Shown: positions 7,797-18,959, counted from the first letter of the stretch. The stretch is DNA of 24,092 nucleotides from CAYLLT01 sp964591605 (GCA_964591605.1 CAZQEN010000078.1:1-24092); one strand, 5' to 3'. The notes: a model not told the origin generated them from the sequence alone. Numbers and translations: made by a program.

Positions 7797-8072
7797 ACCA
7801 CGGAGGCCTGGCGCGGCCGCGGGCCGCAACCCAAGAGATCAACCGCAGATGAACGCAGATAAGACCAGATGAACCGCAGAGACGCAGACGCCGCAGAGAA
7901 GAAAAGGATGGATGAATTCTCCGTACTACAAACGCGCAACTTCTTGTTCTCTGGACCAAGCTTCTGGAGCCGCCGATGCACGCAGATGGACGCTGATTGA
8001 GTGTCAGCCCTCTCTTCATCTGTGTTGATTGGCGTTCATCTGCGGTTTCGTTTCTGGCTGCGGCCTCTGTGA
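7797..8072. repeat. Inverted pair of a CCGCAGATGAACGC-type intergenic repeat
   Basis: This fills most of the 443-base gap between 7644 and 8088, where I see no gene. AACCGCAGATGAACGC at 7841-7856 is matched exactly by its reverse complement at 8032-8047, a 16-bp perfect inverted repeat. Similarity continues outward: CACGGAGGCC on the left against CACAGAGGCC on the reversed right arm, then GCAACCCAAGAG against GCAGCCAGAAAC. It also continues inward through ACCAGATGAA against ACAGATGAA. Each arm is therefore about 60-70 bases. Between the arms are degenerate tandem pieces of the same theme (CGCAGAGACGCAGACGCCGC and GCACGCAGATGGACGC). A GCGGCC-GCG-GGCCGC palindrome sits at 7813-7827. I recall such wording as common spacer DNA in planctomycetes and related groups. 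Confidence 0.75.
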
Positions 8073-8087
8073 AACTGGAGGGTCGAC

Positions 8088-9428
8088 TCACGGCCGTACG
8101 TCGGTGTGCACGACGGAGCCGTCGACGGCATGGTGGCGCAGGGTGAGCGTCGGGCGGCCGTCGATGCGTTCGACGCTGGCGGAAAGGAAGCCGCCGCGGA
8201 CACGCAGGAAAGAGTGCATCGGCGTCTGGTCAGACTGTTTCCATCCGCCGGCGTGGGCGTCGGTGGACGGGCCGCAGGAGTATTCGTGGAGGCCCGTCTT
8301 CGGGTCGGTCGAGACGTACTGCCAGTGGCGGTCCCCTGTGATGACGATCATGTTCTTCTGGTCGGCCAGAAACCGGCGGAGCATGGTCCCCTCGGTCTGG
8401 AAAGCCGGGTTGGCGTAGTTGTCGTGTTTGGTGGTGCGGTCCGGACCAACCAGCGGCGTCTGGCTGATGAGCACCCGGAAGGTGGCGTCTGACTCGGCGA
8501 CGGTCCGCTTGAACCAGTCGATCTGCTCGCGGCCCCAGAGGGTCTTGTCGGGGCTGTCTTCCATTGGGTTGGGGCTGCGGAAATTGCGCCCCTCCGGCAG
8601 CCAGATCTGGAGGTCCTTGCCCCAGCGGATCGTGCGGTAGGTCCTGTCGCCCATGGGCACCTGCTCGAGGAAGATGGCCTGGCCCTGGGCGAAAGTCAGC
8701 TCGTGGAACGTCTGGCCGGGCCAGCAATCGTTCCGGAGCGTGTCGTGGTCGTCCTTCATGAAGTAGCTGGGCACCTGGGCGTGGAACTCGCGCTGGTAGG
8801 GCAGACTGTAGAGCCGATGCCAGTGCGATCGGGCTTCGGCAGCATTGTGCGCGATCGTGACGTCGTTGTCGTAATAGACGATATCGCCGGTATGGACGAA
8901 GAAATCCGGCTTGAGGGCGAGCATCGACGGGTAGATCTTCTGTCCCTTTCCGGGCTCGTCGAGGGTGGCGAGCCGGTGGCCGGTGGTAACGACGAAAGTG
9001 ATCCGCGCAGCGTCGTTTTCGGCCGGTGCGGTGCGGAAACGGCCCGTTCCGCTGCGTTTCGCGGGTGCGTTGGCGGCGGTCCGGTACGCGATGTGAAACG
9101 CGTATGCTGTGCCCGGCCGAAGACCCTGGAGACGGACCTGGCGGGTGAAGTCGCGCTCGGGATCGACGGGCGTCCAAGGGGTTTCGTGCACGCCGCTGCT
9201 TGCGTCCGCCCGCCAGACCACCTGCATCTCGCCCCGCATGCCCGGCAGCGCGTACGTTGGCGGGTCGCACTGCTGCGTCTGCGAAAGGCGCGTCCAGATG
9301 ATGGCCGAGTCGCGGGTGACCTCGCCGACCTTGAAGCCTTCCGCCAGGTAAGGGGGGTCGTCCGCGAAAACGGCCGCGGCGGCGCCGCCCAGCAGATACA
9401 GCGCGATCGCGCAGCATCGAGCATTCAT
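8088..9428 (-). CDS. Secreted PhoD-like metallophosphatase
   Basis: This is a 446-residue exported enzyme of the alkaline phosphatase D family, which hydrolyses phosphate mono- or diesters with bound metal ions. The ATG at 9428 opens a signal peptide (MNARCCAIALYLLGGAAAAVFA) and lies 7 bases after the upstream gene's stop; an in-frame ATG at 9455 would overlap that gene. The N-terminal PhoD domain reads FKVGEVTRDSAIIWTRLS. The metallophosphatase domain begins near residue 150 (ARITFVVTTGHRLATLD). Metal-site motifs are HTGDIVYYD (His179, Asp182), KDDHDTLRND (His228) and VITGDRHWQY (His368). The usual first motif with a Cys or Gln near the first strand is replaced by TTGHRLAT, so the subgroup is divergent and substrate specificity is open. 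It is very likely cotranscribed with the SMP-30-like gene just upstream. Confidence 0.9.
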   Translation of the reverse strand: MNARCCAIALYLLGGAAAAVFADDPPYLAEGFKVGEVTRDSAIIWTRLSQTQQCDPPTYALPGMRGEMQVVWRADASSGVHETPWTPVDPERDFTRQVRLQGLRPGTAYAFHIAYRTAANAPAKRSGTGRFRTAPAENDAARITFVVTTGHRLATLDEPGKGQKIYPSMLALKPDFFVHTGDIVYYDNDVTIAHNAAEARSHWHRLYSLPYQREFHAQVPSYFMKDDHDTLRNDCWPGQTFHELTFAQGQAIFLEQVPMGDRTYRTIRWGKDLQIWLPEGRNFRSPNPMEDSPDKTLWGREQIDWFKRTVAESDATFRVLISQTPLVGPDRTTKHDNYANPAFQTEGTMLRRFLADQKNMIVITGDRHWQYVSTDPKTGLHEYSCGPSTDAHAGGWKQSDQTPMHSFLRVRGGFLSASVERIDGRPTLTLRHHAVDGSVVHTDVRP

Positions 9429-9435
9429 CCTCACT

Positions 9436-10341
9436 CTATTTTCCACCTTTCTCATTCACGCCTCGCGTGAGGGTCGCGATGGCGTAGAGGCTCTTACGGG
9501 CGGTAATGAACAGCGTCCGGCGATCCTTCCCGCCGAAGCACACGTTGGCCGGCGGCTCCGGGACTTCGATCGTGGCGATCTTCTTACCCGTGCGATCGAA
9601 AACGAGGACGCCTTTCTGCGTCAGATAGACGTTCCCGTCGGCGTCGATGGTCATCCCGTCGGAACCGGCCTCGCAGAAAAGCCGCCTGCCGCTCAGGGCG
9701 CCGCCGGGCTGGATGTCGTAGGCGAAGGTCTTCCCGGCGGCAATATCGGCGACGTAGAGTATCTTGCCATCGGGGGTGCCGGTGATGCCGTTGGGCTGCC
9801 GGAGATCATCCACCACGCGGGTGAGGGTCTTGCGGTCGGCCGAGAGGAAGTACACGCCCTCGACGGGCTGCTCCTGAGGTCCGCGCTTCCAGTAATCGCG
9901 CTTGTAGAACGGGTCCGTGAAGTACAGCCCGCCGTCGGGCCGGAGCCAGACATCGTTGGGGCCGTTGAGCAGTTTGCCCTGGTGATCCTTGAGCAGCACG
10001 GTCACTTTCTTCGAGGGGCTGATGTGCCACAACTCGTTCCTGCCGTCGGCACAGGCCAGGAGGTTGCCCCGGAGATCGAAGATCATGCCGTTGGAGCGGC
10101 CTGCCGGCTGCATCCAGGTTGAGAGCTTGCCGTCGACGCTCCAGCGGAGAATGCGGTCGTTGGGCTGATCGGTGAAGAAGACGTTTCCGCGGACGTCGCA
10201 GGTGGCGCCCTCGGTGAATGCGAATCCGTCGGCGAGCTTCTGGAGGCGCGTGCCCGGGGCGACAACCGGGTCCGCTCCGAGAGAATGGCCGGCCAGCAGG
10301 CCGATCGAAATGATGGCGGTCATCGGGGATGTCTGGTTCAT
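9436..10341 (-). CDS. Secreted SMP-30/gluconolactonase-like beta-propeller protein
   Basis: This 301-residue protein belongs to the SMP-30/Gluconolactonase/LRE-like family, whose members hydrolyse sugar lactones or related esters with a divalent metal. The ATG at 10341 has GAAGGA a few bases upstream and starts a signal peptide (MTAIISIGLLAGHSLGADP). Propeller motifs appear in order: FAFTEGATCDVRGNVFFTD, SNGMIFDLRGNLLACADG, LNGPNDVWLRPDGGLYFTDP, QPNGITGTPDGKILYVAD and GSDGMTIDADGNVYLT. The metal ligands expected for the family (Glu of TEG, Asn of GPND, Asn of PNG, Asp of GSDG) are all present. The frame stays open upstream to 10425, but that extension is Arg-rich and unlike a signal peptide. 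The phosphatase gene follows after 7 bases, suggesting an operon of two exported hydrolases. Exact substrate is unknown. Confidence 0.9.
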   Translation of the reverse strand: MNQTSPMTAIISIGLLAGHSLGADPVVAPGTRLQKLADGFAFTEGATCDVRGNVFFTDQPNDRILRWSVDGKLSTWMQPAGRSNGMIFDLRGNLLACADGRNELWHISPSKKVTVLLKDHQGKLLNGPNDVWLRPDGGLYFTDPFYKRDYWKRGPQEQPVEGVYFLSADRKTLTRVVDDLRQPNGITGTPDGKILYVADIAAGKTFAYDIQPGGALSGRRLFCEAGSDGMTIDADGNVYLTQKGVLVFDRTGKKIATIEVPEPPANVCFGGKDRRTLFITARKSLYAIATLTRGVNEKGGK

Positions 10342-10467
10342 GTCCGATTCCTTCGGTTGGTCTGATGCGTCACGATGGCGTCTCTGACGGCGGCGTGCGG
10401 GGCAGGCGCCGCGTCCGCTGCCCATCCCGCGCCATGAATGGGAAGGGCGCCGCTGCCCTGCGGGAGG

Positions 10468-13419
<2,952 letters not shown>

Positions 13420-13692
13420 CTTAAGTCACAGGCCTTGGGTCACCAAAGAAAAGCCACGCTGGAAAGAGGTGGAGCACCGATACTGACGGCTTGCCCCGCA
13501 TGGAGGGGTACCGGGCACGCGACCTGCGGCGATGGGCGCTAAGTTGCGCCTAATGTTCTCGCTGTGAGGACCAGCATGGTTTCTATGTCGTTTGTGGGCT
13601 CGTGCGGCTGTTCCGGAGGACGCATCAGGGGTGGCAGGGCATGGATGGACTTCTCGCGGATGCGTTCAGGGTGGAGCGGCAGGGGGGGGAAG

Positions 13693-13718
13693 TCTGCGTC
13701 CGCAATCGCGGATGCAGA
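13693..13718 (+). repeat. Interrupted palindrome in the kdsC upstream spacer
   Basis: TCTGC, G, TCCGC pairs with GCGGA, T, GCAGA around an AATC loop. That gives ten Watson-Crick pairs plus one central G-T wobble on this strand. It may be an independent palindromic repeat or a regulatory structure; only one copy is in the window. Confidence 0.45.
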
Positions 13719-13752
13719 TTGTCGGTGACCCATTCGCACGGGCAGCGAGTAT

Positions 13753-13813
13753 CCCGATGAACATCGGGACCCATGCCACCCGGGAGACATGGGGGTGTGT
13801 CTCGGATGCACCC
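13753..13813 (+). repeat. Dispersed repeat, copy 2, with inverted-repeat head
   Basis: CCCGATG and CATCGGG (13753-13768) form a palindrome with only AA between the arms. The 48-base body shared with 9-56 begins in its right arm. Inside the body CCCATG (13770-13775) and CATGGG (13788-13793) form a second inverted repeat that the first copy has lost. It lies about 130 bases upstream of kdsC. Confidence 0.6.
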
Positions 13814-13944
13814 GGCTCTCGCGATCGGCACCCAGATTGCTTGTCACGGGGGGGCGTGGCGGGGATACTGTCGGGTCGCGTCGGGGCTCGGCAATCGTTC
13901 GTGCAGGAAGCGGCCGGCTCGCCTGCCGCAGGGGACCTCATATC

Positions 13945-14460
13945 GTGCCTGAACCGAGCATCCGCCTCCTGATCCTGGACGTGGACGGTGTTCTGACCGA
14001 CGGCACGATCCTGTTTGACGATGCCGGGGTTCAGGGTCGGCGATTCCACATCCGGGACGGGCTGGGGATCGCGATGTGGAAGGCGGTGGGTCGGCGGGTG
14101 GCGATTCTGAGCTCGAAGGACTCGCCGGCGGTTCGTGCCCGGGCGGCCATGCTGGGGATTGACCTGGTGGAGCAGGGAGCGGAGGACAAGCTCCCCGGCC
14201 TGGAGCGGCTGATGCGAGCGGCCGGGGTCTCGGCGGCCGATACGGCGTACATCGGCGACGACCTGCTCGATGCGGCGGTCATGCGGCGGGTGGGTTACCC
14301 GATGACGGTTGCCGATGCAGTGGATGAGGTTCGCGGGCTGGCCAGATACGTGACGACGCGGAGGGGGGGAGATGCGGCCGTGCGGGAGGCGATCGAGCAT
14401 CTCCTGCGGCGGGAGCATGCGTGGGAGCAGGCCGTCGCTGCGATTGGCGCGGATCGCTAG
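13945..14460 (+). CDS. kdsC: 3-deoxy-D-manno-octulosonate 8-phosphate phosphatase
   Basis: KdsC removes phosphate from Kdo-8-phosphate to give Kdo, the sugar linking lipid A to the LPS core. GTG 13945 was chosen because AGGGGA lies at 13930-13935 and the HAD fold then starts at residue 5. The length, 171 residues, is right for the cap-less family. HAD motif I is LILDVDGVLTDG with both catalytic Asp residues. FHIRDGLGIAMWK is the family's substrate loop. Motif III is EDKLPGLERL, motif IV is AYIGDDLLDAAVM, and the end is ADYVTT-like (ARYVTTRRGGDAAVREAIE). Motif II reads ILSSKDS where most KdsC proteins have a TGR or SGR then S, so a usual Arg is Lys here. The next gene encodes an LptC/LptA-like protein, matching the kdsC-lptC-lptA order seen in proteobacteria. 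Confidence 0.88.
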   Translation: MPEPSIRLLILDVDGVLTDGTILFDDAGVQGRRFHIRDGLGIAMWKAVGRRVAILSSKDSPAVRARAAMLGIDLVEQGAEDKLPGLERLMRAAGVSAADTAYIGDDLLDAAVMRRVGYPMTVADAVDEVRGLARYVTTRRGGDAAVREAIEHLLRREHAWEQAVAAIGADR

Positions 14461-14616
14461 CGGGAGTCCGCGGTGCGGTCCGTGGAGGGTGAAGAGCGGG
14501 GTGGATGCGGCATCGATCGGCCGATCTCCGGCAATGGTGGATCGCGAACGGCCGCATGTGACCGGTGAATCGATGCCGGTTCCGCATTCGATGCTCCGTG
14601 TTCTGGGAGTGTGAGC

Positions 14617-17600
14617 GTGTTCAGGAAAGTGGTTCTGTTTCTGGCGACGCTGGCGATCACCGGCGTGGTGTTTGTGGTGTACGAGTGGCAGGACGACACA
14701 CCGGCGGTGACGCGCCGGCGAGCGGAGGATCCGCTGATCCCGCTGCGCGCCCACGCTTCGCAGCCGACCACTCAGGAGAGCCTGTTCACCTTCCGCGAGG
14801 CAAAAATCCCTCCCGGCGAGTCGCCGCGGGTCCGCGTGTTCGACAACAAGGGTAACGTGCGCATCTCGTTTCAGTCGGCGCGCTGGAAGCCGGTGAGCGA
14901 TACGCGCTTCCACCTGACGGAGCCGTCAGGGCGGCTGCTCCTGCCGGGCGGGCAGCTCGCGTATGTGTGGGCGGACGAGGGGGAGGTGGAAGTACAGAAA
15001 TCGGACGGCAACAACTTCAATCCGCGCCAGGGCTGGCTGCGGGGGCACGTCCGCATCTTCGTCGATCGCTCGAAGCCGGCCTGGCGTGAGGCCAATCCGG
15101 ATCGTGTAGAGCCCGAACAGCATCCCGAGATGCTGGTGAAGATGTGGCTGGACGATGTTGATTTCGATCTGGACCTGGGCCGTCTGGAGAGCGAGGGGCC
15201 GATCCTGGTGCAGAGTCCGGACGGCATGCTGCAGGGCCGCGGCCTGGAGCTGGTGTGGAACGAGACGACGCGGCAGATCAAGCTGCTGCGGATCCTGCGG
15301 GGCGAGCGGGCCTGGCTGCGGACGAGCGGGCTCGAGGATTTCGGCATCGGCGGCAACGTCAAGGTGGTCCCGGCGGAGGGGTCTGCGGCCGAAGGCGACG
15401 CGAAAGCGCTCGCGGCAAAGAAGGAGGCACCTGCCACTTCACCCGCGGCGCAGGCCCAGACCGGTCCAGACGGAAAAGCACTCACGCCGGCGCAGCGGGC
15501 CGAGCAACTGCGCTTCCGCGAGCTGGAGGAGGCGGAGGAGGAGCTTCGGCGCCCGAAAGAAGACCGGATCGACACTTACCGCATCGAATTCCGGGGCGGC
15601 GTGCTCGCCGAGCAGAAGGAAGTGGCCCGCACGGTGGGTCACATCCGGTCGGCGGTGCTGCAGCTCGTGTGCGACATCGGCCGGGCGGAGCGCGAGCGGG
15701 TCGAGCACGGAGCGCAGACACGGCCGAGCGGTGAAGGCCCGCGGGCGGGATCGCCGCAATCCCCCGCGGCGGCGCTGGCTGTGACACCTGAGAGCACTTC
15801 GCGCATCGAGGTTCACTGGTCGGGGGAGCTGGTGGCGATTCCCGAACAGACGCGGGTGACCGCGACCCGGCCGGAGGGAGGATCGAAAACGGAGCGCTTC
15901 CATCTGCTGGCCAGCGGCTCGCCGGTTGAGGTGTTCGACCGGAGATCGGGTCATGCAACCTGCCGCGAGCTCGAATACCAGAACGAGACCCGGCGGGTGT
16001 GGCTGCGCGGTACGGACGAGGCTCCGGCCCGCGTGGCGGCGGATGAACACCGGCAGTTGATCGGGCGCGAGGTGTTTTTCGATCGCCAGCTCGGCATCGC
16101 CCGCGTGCAGGGCGAGGGGCAGATGATCGACCAGCCCCGCCGGAAGGAAAAGGAGGTTCCCGAGTGCCTGGCCGCCCTGGCCCGGGAAATGCACGACGAC
16201 GAAGAGGAGACCGAGGGAGCGGGCGCCCGGTGGATTCGGTGGACCCGGTCCGCGCAGGTCGAGTTCGGCATCGCCCCGGCGCCCAAGGATGCGGCGGGGG
16301 CTGCTTCGGCCGGCGGCGGCAAGCCGGCACGAACGGGACCGGCGGCGTACCTCAAAAAGGCCATGTTTGAAGGGCAGGTGCAGATTCGCCAGGGTGGGGA
16401 CCTGATTCACGGCGATCGGGTGGAAGCGCTGTTCGCGCAGCCCATGTCCAGTGGAGAGGTGTCAGAAAACCTGACGGTGGCGATGGATCGGATGCTGGCG
16501 GAGGGCCACGTGCGGATGATCCGCGGCGGGGCCGCCGCCGGCCTGCTCGGGCTGGGCCGTCGAGCGGGCAACCACGATGAAGTGACGTGTGATCGGCTCG
16601 AAGTCCAGATGACGGTGGACGAAACCGGCCGGAACGTGCCGCAGGTGGGACGGGCGTTCGGGCACGTGCTGGCGCGGCGGAGCGTGGGACGTTCATCGCG
16701 GCAGATCCGCGCGGCGGACCATCTGGAGATTCATCTGGTGTCACGCCCGCGGGTGGCGACGCCTCAGGAGCGGCAACGGATTGAGTCGGCGCTGCGAAGC
16801 TGCAATTACGGGCCGGATTCGCCGCAGTGGCAGGCGATCCAGATGCGTCTGGAGCGGCGGCGGCGCATGGTGGCGACGCGGCTGGTCGCTGCCGGAGATG
16901 TTTCGGTATTGGTGCGCGACTCGGGCGACGCGTCGCGAAACGTCGATCTCTCCGCCGACCACCTCGACTGCTCGCTCAAGGAAGACGAGGAGATCACGAA
17001 GGCCTTCGTGATGGGAACGAAGGAGGACCCGGCCACGGTCGACCTGGGCGATGTGTTTGCCCAGGGGCCGCAGATCAGCATCGACATGACGACCCAGTCG
17101 GTCGAGATCCCCGGCGCCGGCCGGATGCGGTTCATGAGCAAGCAGGATCTGGCCGGCCGGCCGGTTGATCGCCCGGTGCCGGTCCTGGTGGACTGGGCGG
17201 ACCGGATGTGGATGCGGGGTGATCAGAATCTGAGCATGTTCACCGGCCAGGTCCATGCCCTTTCGGGCGGCACGACTCTGGATTGCCGGGAGCTGCGCAT
17301 CGAGTTTCAGGATCTTCCGCAGGCGGGCGGGCCGAGGGTGGGCGTGCCCCTCAGCCAGCGCTGGATTCTGCGTCCCATCCTCGGTCGGCGCGAGAAGGAG
17401 GGGGATTCCTCGCCGACGGCGAAGCTCACCCGGCAGATGCGTAAACGGGCGTCGTACATCCGCGCGGTGGGTGATGCGGTGATTGTCTCAACGGAGTACG
17501 CGGCGGCGCCGGCCCAGGGGAAAGGATTGCTGGGCAAGGCGATTGCCCGGCTGTCCCCGTCGAAGGGACGGCCGAAGATCGAGGCCCCGCCCCCGCCAAG

Positions 17601-18345
17601 AGGGCCGATCGTGAGTCGGTTCCGCGTGCAGGGTCCGCAGATCGGGATCAACCTGATCGAAGAGCACTTCGGCGTCGAGGGAGCGGGGAATCTGCTGATT
17701 GAGGATCGGCGCATGCCCTCGAGCAAGGCGATCGCGGCGCCTCTGGGTCCCACGGCGGCGGCGGCTATCGGCAGCCTCGATGGCACCGGGCCCAGTCAGA
17801 CCCTGTTCCAGTGGGAAAACACGATGACCTTTCTGAACAAGCGTAACCTGGCCCAGTTCGATCGTCGGGTGGTGATGGACCACGTGTCAGGGGAGAAGAT
17901 GGCGTTCGCCAAAGAGGTGCTCGCCTCGCTGCAGGCGGATCCGCGGCGGGCGGCCAGCATCAAGAGCCGCCAGGCGCATCTGGCCTGCGACAACCTGCTG
18001 GTTGAGTTCACCCGCGAGGGCTCCCGCCGGGATGAGAGCGGCTCACCTCTGTCCGGGATCACGCAGGTCAAGATCTTCGAGGCCAAGGGCCAGTCGGGCC
18101 AGGTCCTGCTGGATCTGGACGAAGGCCGGCAGTCGGTGGCGGGCTCTGTCCTGAGCTACAGCGACTTATCGGGCGAACTGCGGGTGGTCGGGTCGAACGA
18201 GATGCCGGCCCAGATCATCATTCAGGACGAGCGGACGGGCCAGCTCAACGTGACGCGGGCCCAGCCGGGCGAGCCGATCATCTGGAACCAGCGGACGCGA
18301 ACCGGCACCATCAAGGGGGGTACGATCCGGGGTACGGGACGATAG
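14617..18345 (+). CDS. Giant LptC/LptA (OstA)-like LPS export protein
   Basis: The 1242-residue product has one N-terminal membrane anchor (about residues 3-22, VVLFLATLAITGVVFVVYEW) and is otherwise predicted periplasmic. GTG 14617 is favoured because GGGAG at 14605-14609 is 7 bases upstream; GTG 14611 is too close to it. The anchor plus following strands (FDNKGNVRISFQSARW) look LptC-like. The body repeats OstA/LptA-style beta phrases: LLLPGGQLAYVWADEGEVEV, SPDGMLQGRGLELVWNE, AMFEGQVQIRQGGDLIHGDR, LAEGHVRMIRGG, VAAGDVSVLVRDSG, VDLSADHLDCSL, FTGQVHALSGGTTLDCRELR. An Ala-rich linker (about 255-290) and a charged coil (about 293-318) interrupt it. Normal LptC and LptA are near 190 residues each. 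Position after kdsC supports a role as the bridge carrying LPS across the periplasm. Similarity is by pattern, so orthology needs a profile search. Confidence 0.65.
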   Translation: MFRKVVLFLATLAITGVVFVVYEWQDDTPAVTRRRAEDPLIPLRAHASQPTTQESLFTFREAKIPPGESPRVRVFDNKGNVRISFQSARWKPVSDTRFHLTEPSGRLLLPGGQLAYVWADEGEVEVQKSDGNNFNPRQGWLRGHVRIFVDRSKPAWREANPDRVEPEQHPEMLVKMWLDDVDFDLDLGRLESEGPILVQSPDGMLQGRGLELVWNETTRQIKLLRILRGERAWLRTSGLEDFGIGGNVKVVPAEGSAAEGDAKALAAKKEAPATSPAAQAQTGPDGKALTPAQRAEQLRFRELEEAEEELRRPKEDRIDTYRIEFRGGVLAEQKEVARTVGHIRSAVLQLVCDIGRAERERVEHGAQTRPSGEGPRAGSPQSPAAALAVTPESTSRIEVHWSGELVAIPEQTRVTATRPEGGSKTERFHLLASGSPVEVFDRRSGHATCRELEYQNETRRVWLRGTDEAPARVAADEHRQLIGREVFFDRQLGIARVQGEGQMIDQPRRKEKEVPECLAALAREMHDDEEETEGAGARWIRWTRSAQVEFGIAPAPKDAAGAASAGGGKPARTGPAAYLKKAMFEGQVQIRQGGDLIHGDRVEALFAQPMSSGEVSENLTVAMDRMLAEGHVRMIRGGAAAGLLGLGRRAGNHDEVTCDRLEVQMTVDETGRNVPQVGRAFGHVLARRSVGRSSRQIRAADHLEIHLVSRPRVATPQERQRIESALRSCNYGPDSPQWQAIQMRLERRRRMVATRLVAAGDVSVLVRDSGDASRNVDLSADHLDCSLKEDEEITKAFVMGTKEDPATVDLGDVFAQGPQISIDMTTQSVEIPGAGRMRFMSKQDLAGRPVDRPVPVLVDWADRMWMRGDQNLSMFTGQVHALSGGTTLDCRELRIEFQDLPQAGGPRVGVPLSQRWILRPILGRREKEGDSSPTAKLTRQMRKRASYIRAVGDAVIVSTEYAAAPAQGKGLLGKAIARLSPSKGRPKIEAPPPPRGPIVSRFRVQGPQIGINLIEEHFGVEGAGNLLIEDRRMPSSKAIAAPLGPTAAAAIGSLDGTGPSQTLFQWENTMTFLNKRNLAQFDRRVVMDHVSGEKMAFAKEVLASLQADPRRAASIKSRQAHLACDNLLVEFTREGSRRDESGSPLSGITQVKIFEAKGQSGQVLLDLDEGRQSVAGSVLSYSDLSGELRVVGSNEMPAQIIIQDERTGQLNVTRAQPGEPIIWNQRTRTGTIKGGTIRGTGR

Positions 18346-18959
18346 GAACGGCGGTGACTGGAAATCGTCCGATCCGGCTGCATACGGCCGGGTGCCTCTC
18401 ATTTATTCTGAAATCGCGCCTGATTCACTTGTCTCGCCAGCAGAGGCATGCTAAGAATTAACTGGTGCTGGACTGACCCGATTGGGGTTGGTCCGGCTGG
18501 GGCGGCAGTCAGCCTCATCTCCCCACGCCGTCCCGTCGCGGAGTGTTCTGCAACGTGTTGTCCTGGTGAAGCGGTCCGACGGCTGCTCGCGCGCAGATCG
18601 AGCGTCCGGCCGGTGGTTGACCGCGTTGGTGTCGGTGCGGGCCTGCCGCCGGTCAGCGACCGGGTCGGGCTGGCGCGCGTGGGCTTTCCGAACGGGGGAA
18701 GCGCCCGCGCCGGATCGCGGGCGGGCTCCGCAATGAAGCGGAGTCTATTGGAGGGGAAAGTGGGGCTGGGGGCGCCGGGCATGGGGCCCGGTGCCCTCCA
18801 GTCAGAGCATCGGCGTGTGCGACGCAGGAACGGCGCGCACGCACACCGGACCGCGCCGCGCTGGTCAGAACGGCGCGGTCCCGCCTCTGGAATGACCCAT
18901 GTCTCATGTCTCAAAGTCGAACGAATGACCAATGACGCAATGTCTGAAGGGCGGTTGGC
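18346..18959. other. Hairpin-rich intergenic region, candidate structured RNA
   Basis: No convincing protein is encoded here on either strand. Stems include: 18470-18494, GGACTGACCC with GGGTTGGTCC (10 bp with two G-U wobbles, GATTG loop); 18649-18663, CCGGTC with GACCGG; 18703-18722, GCCCGCG with CGCGGGC; 18725-18744, CTCCGC with GCGGAG plus a closing G-U; 18770-18796, GGGCGCCGGGC with GCCCGGTGCCC (11 bp, one G-U); 18815-18846, GTGTGCG with CGCACAC; and 18848-18881, GGACCGCGCC with GGCGCGGTCC (10 bp perfect). The wobbles favour transcription of the plus strand. I could not match it to RNase P, tmRNA, SRP or 6S RNA. Part of this may be chance in GC-rich DNA. The last 45 bases carry a separate inverted repeat. 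Confidence 0.4.

Larger units (their letters stand above)
13420..13944. other. Intergenic spacer with hairpins and a repeat, no gene seen
   Basis: This 525-base spacer separates the divergent hybrid kinase and kdsC genes. No frame in it reads like a protein. Its first half has no structure I can name. Its second half holds a strong hairpin at 13693-13718 and the dispersed repeat at 13753-13813. Promoters for both flanking genes must lie here, but no clear -10/-35 pair stands out. Confidence 0.6.

Noticed and set aside
7841..7900. GCAGA-rich tandem pieces considered as a CRISPR array
   Set aside because: Units are degenerate, irregularly spaced and lack spacers; there are no cas genes in the window.
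13666..14913. 415-codon open frame on the minus strand
   Set aside because: It is antisense to kdsC and the start of the Lpt-like gene, and is Arg/His/Pro-rich without motifs.
18373..18391. CCGGC/GCCGG stem shortly after the Lpt-like gene, considered as a terminator
   Set aside because: It has only 5 bp, an 8-base loop and no T run; too weak to list as a feature.
18745..18800. GGAGGGGAAAGTGGGG considered as the conserved P4 region of RNase P RNA
   Set aside because: The expected GAGGAAAGTCC core and the distal conserved ACAGAA-type segment are not present.
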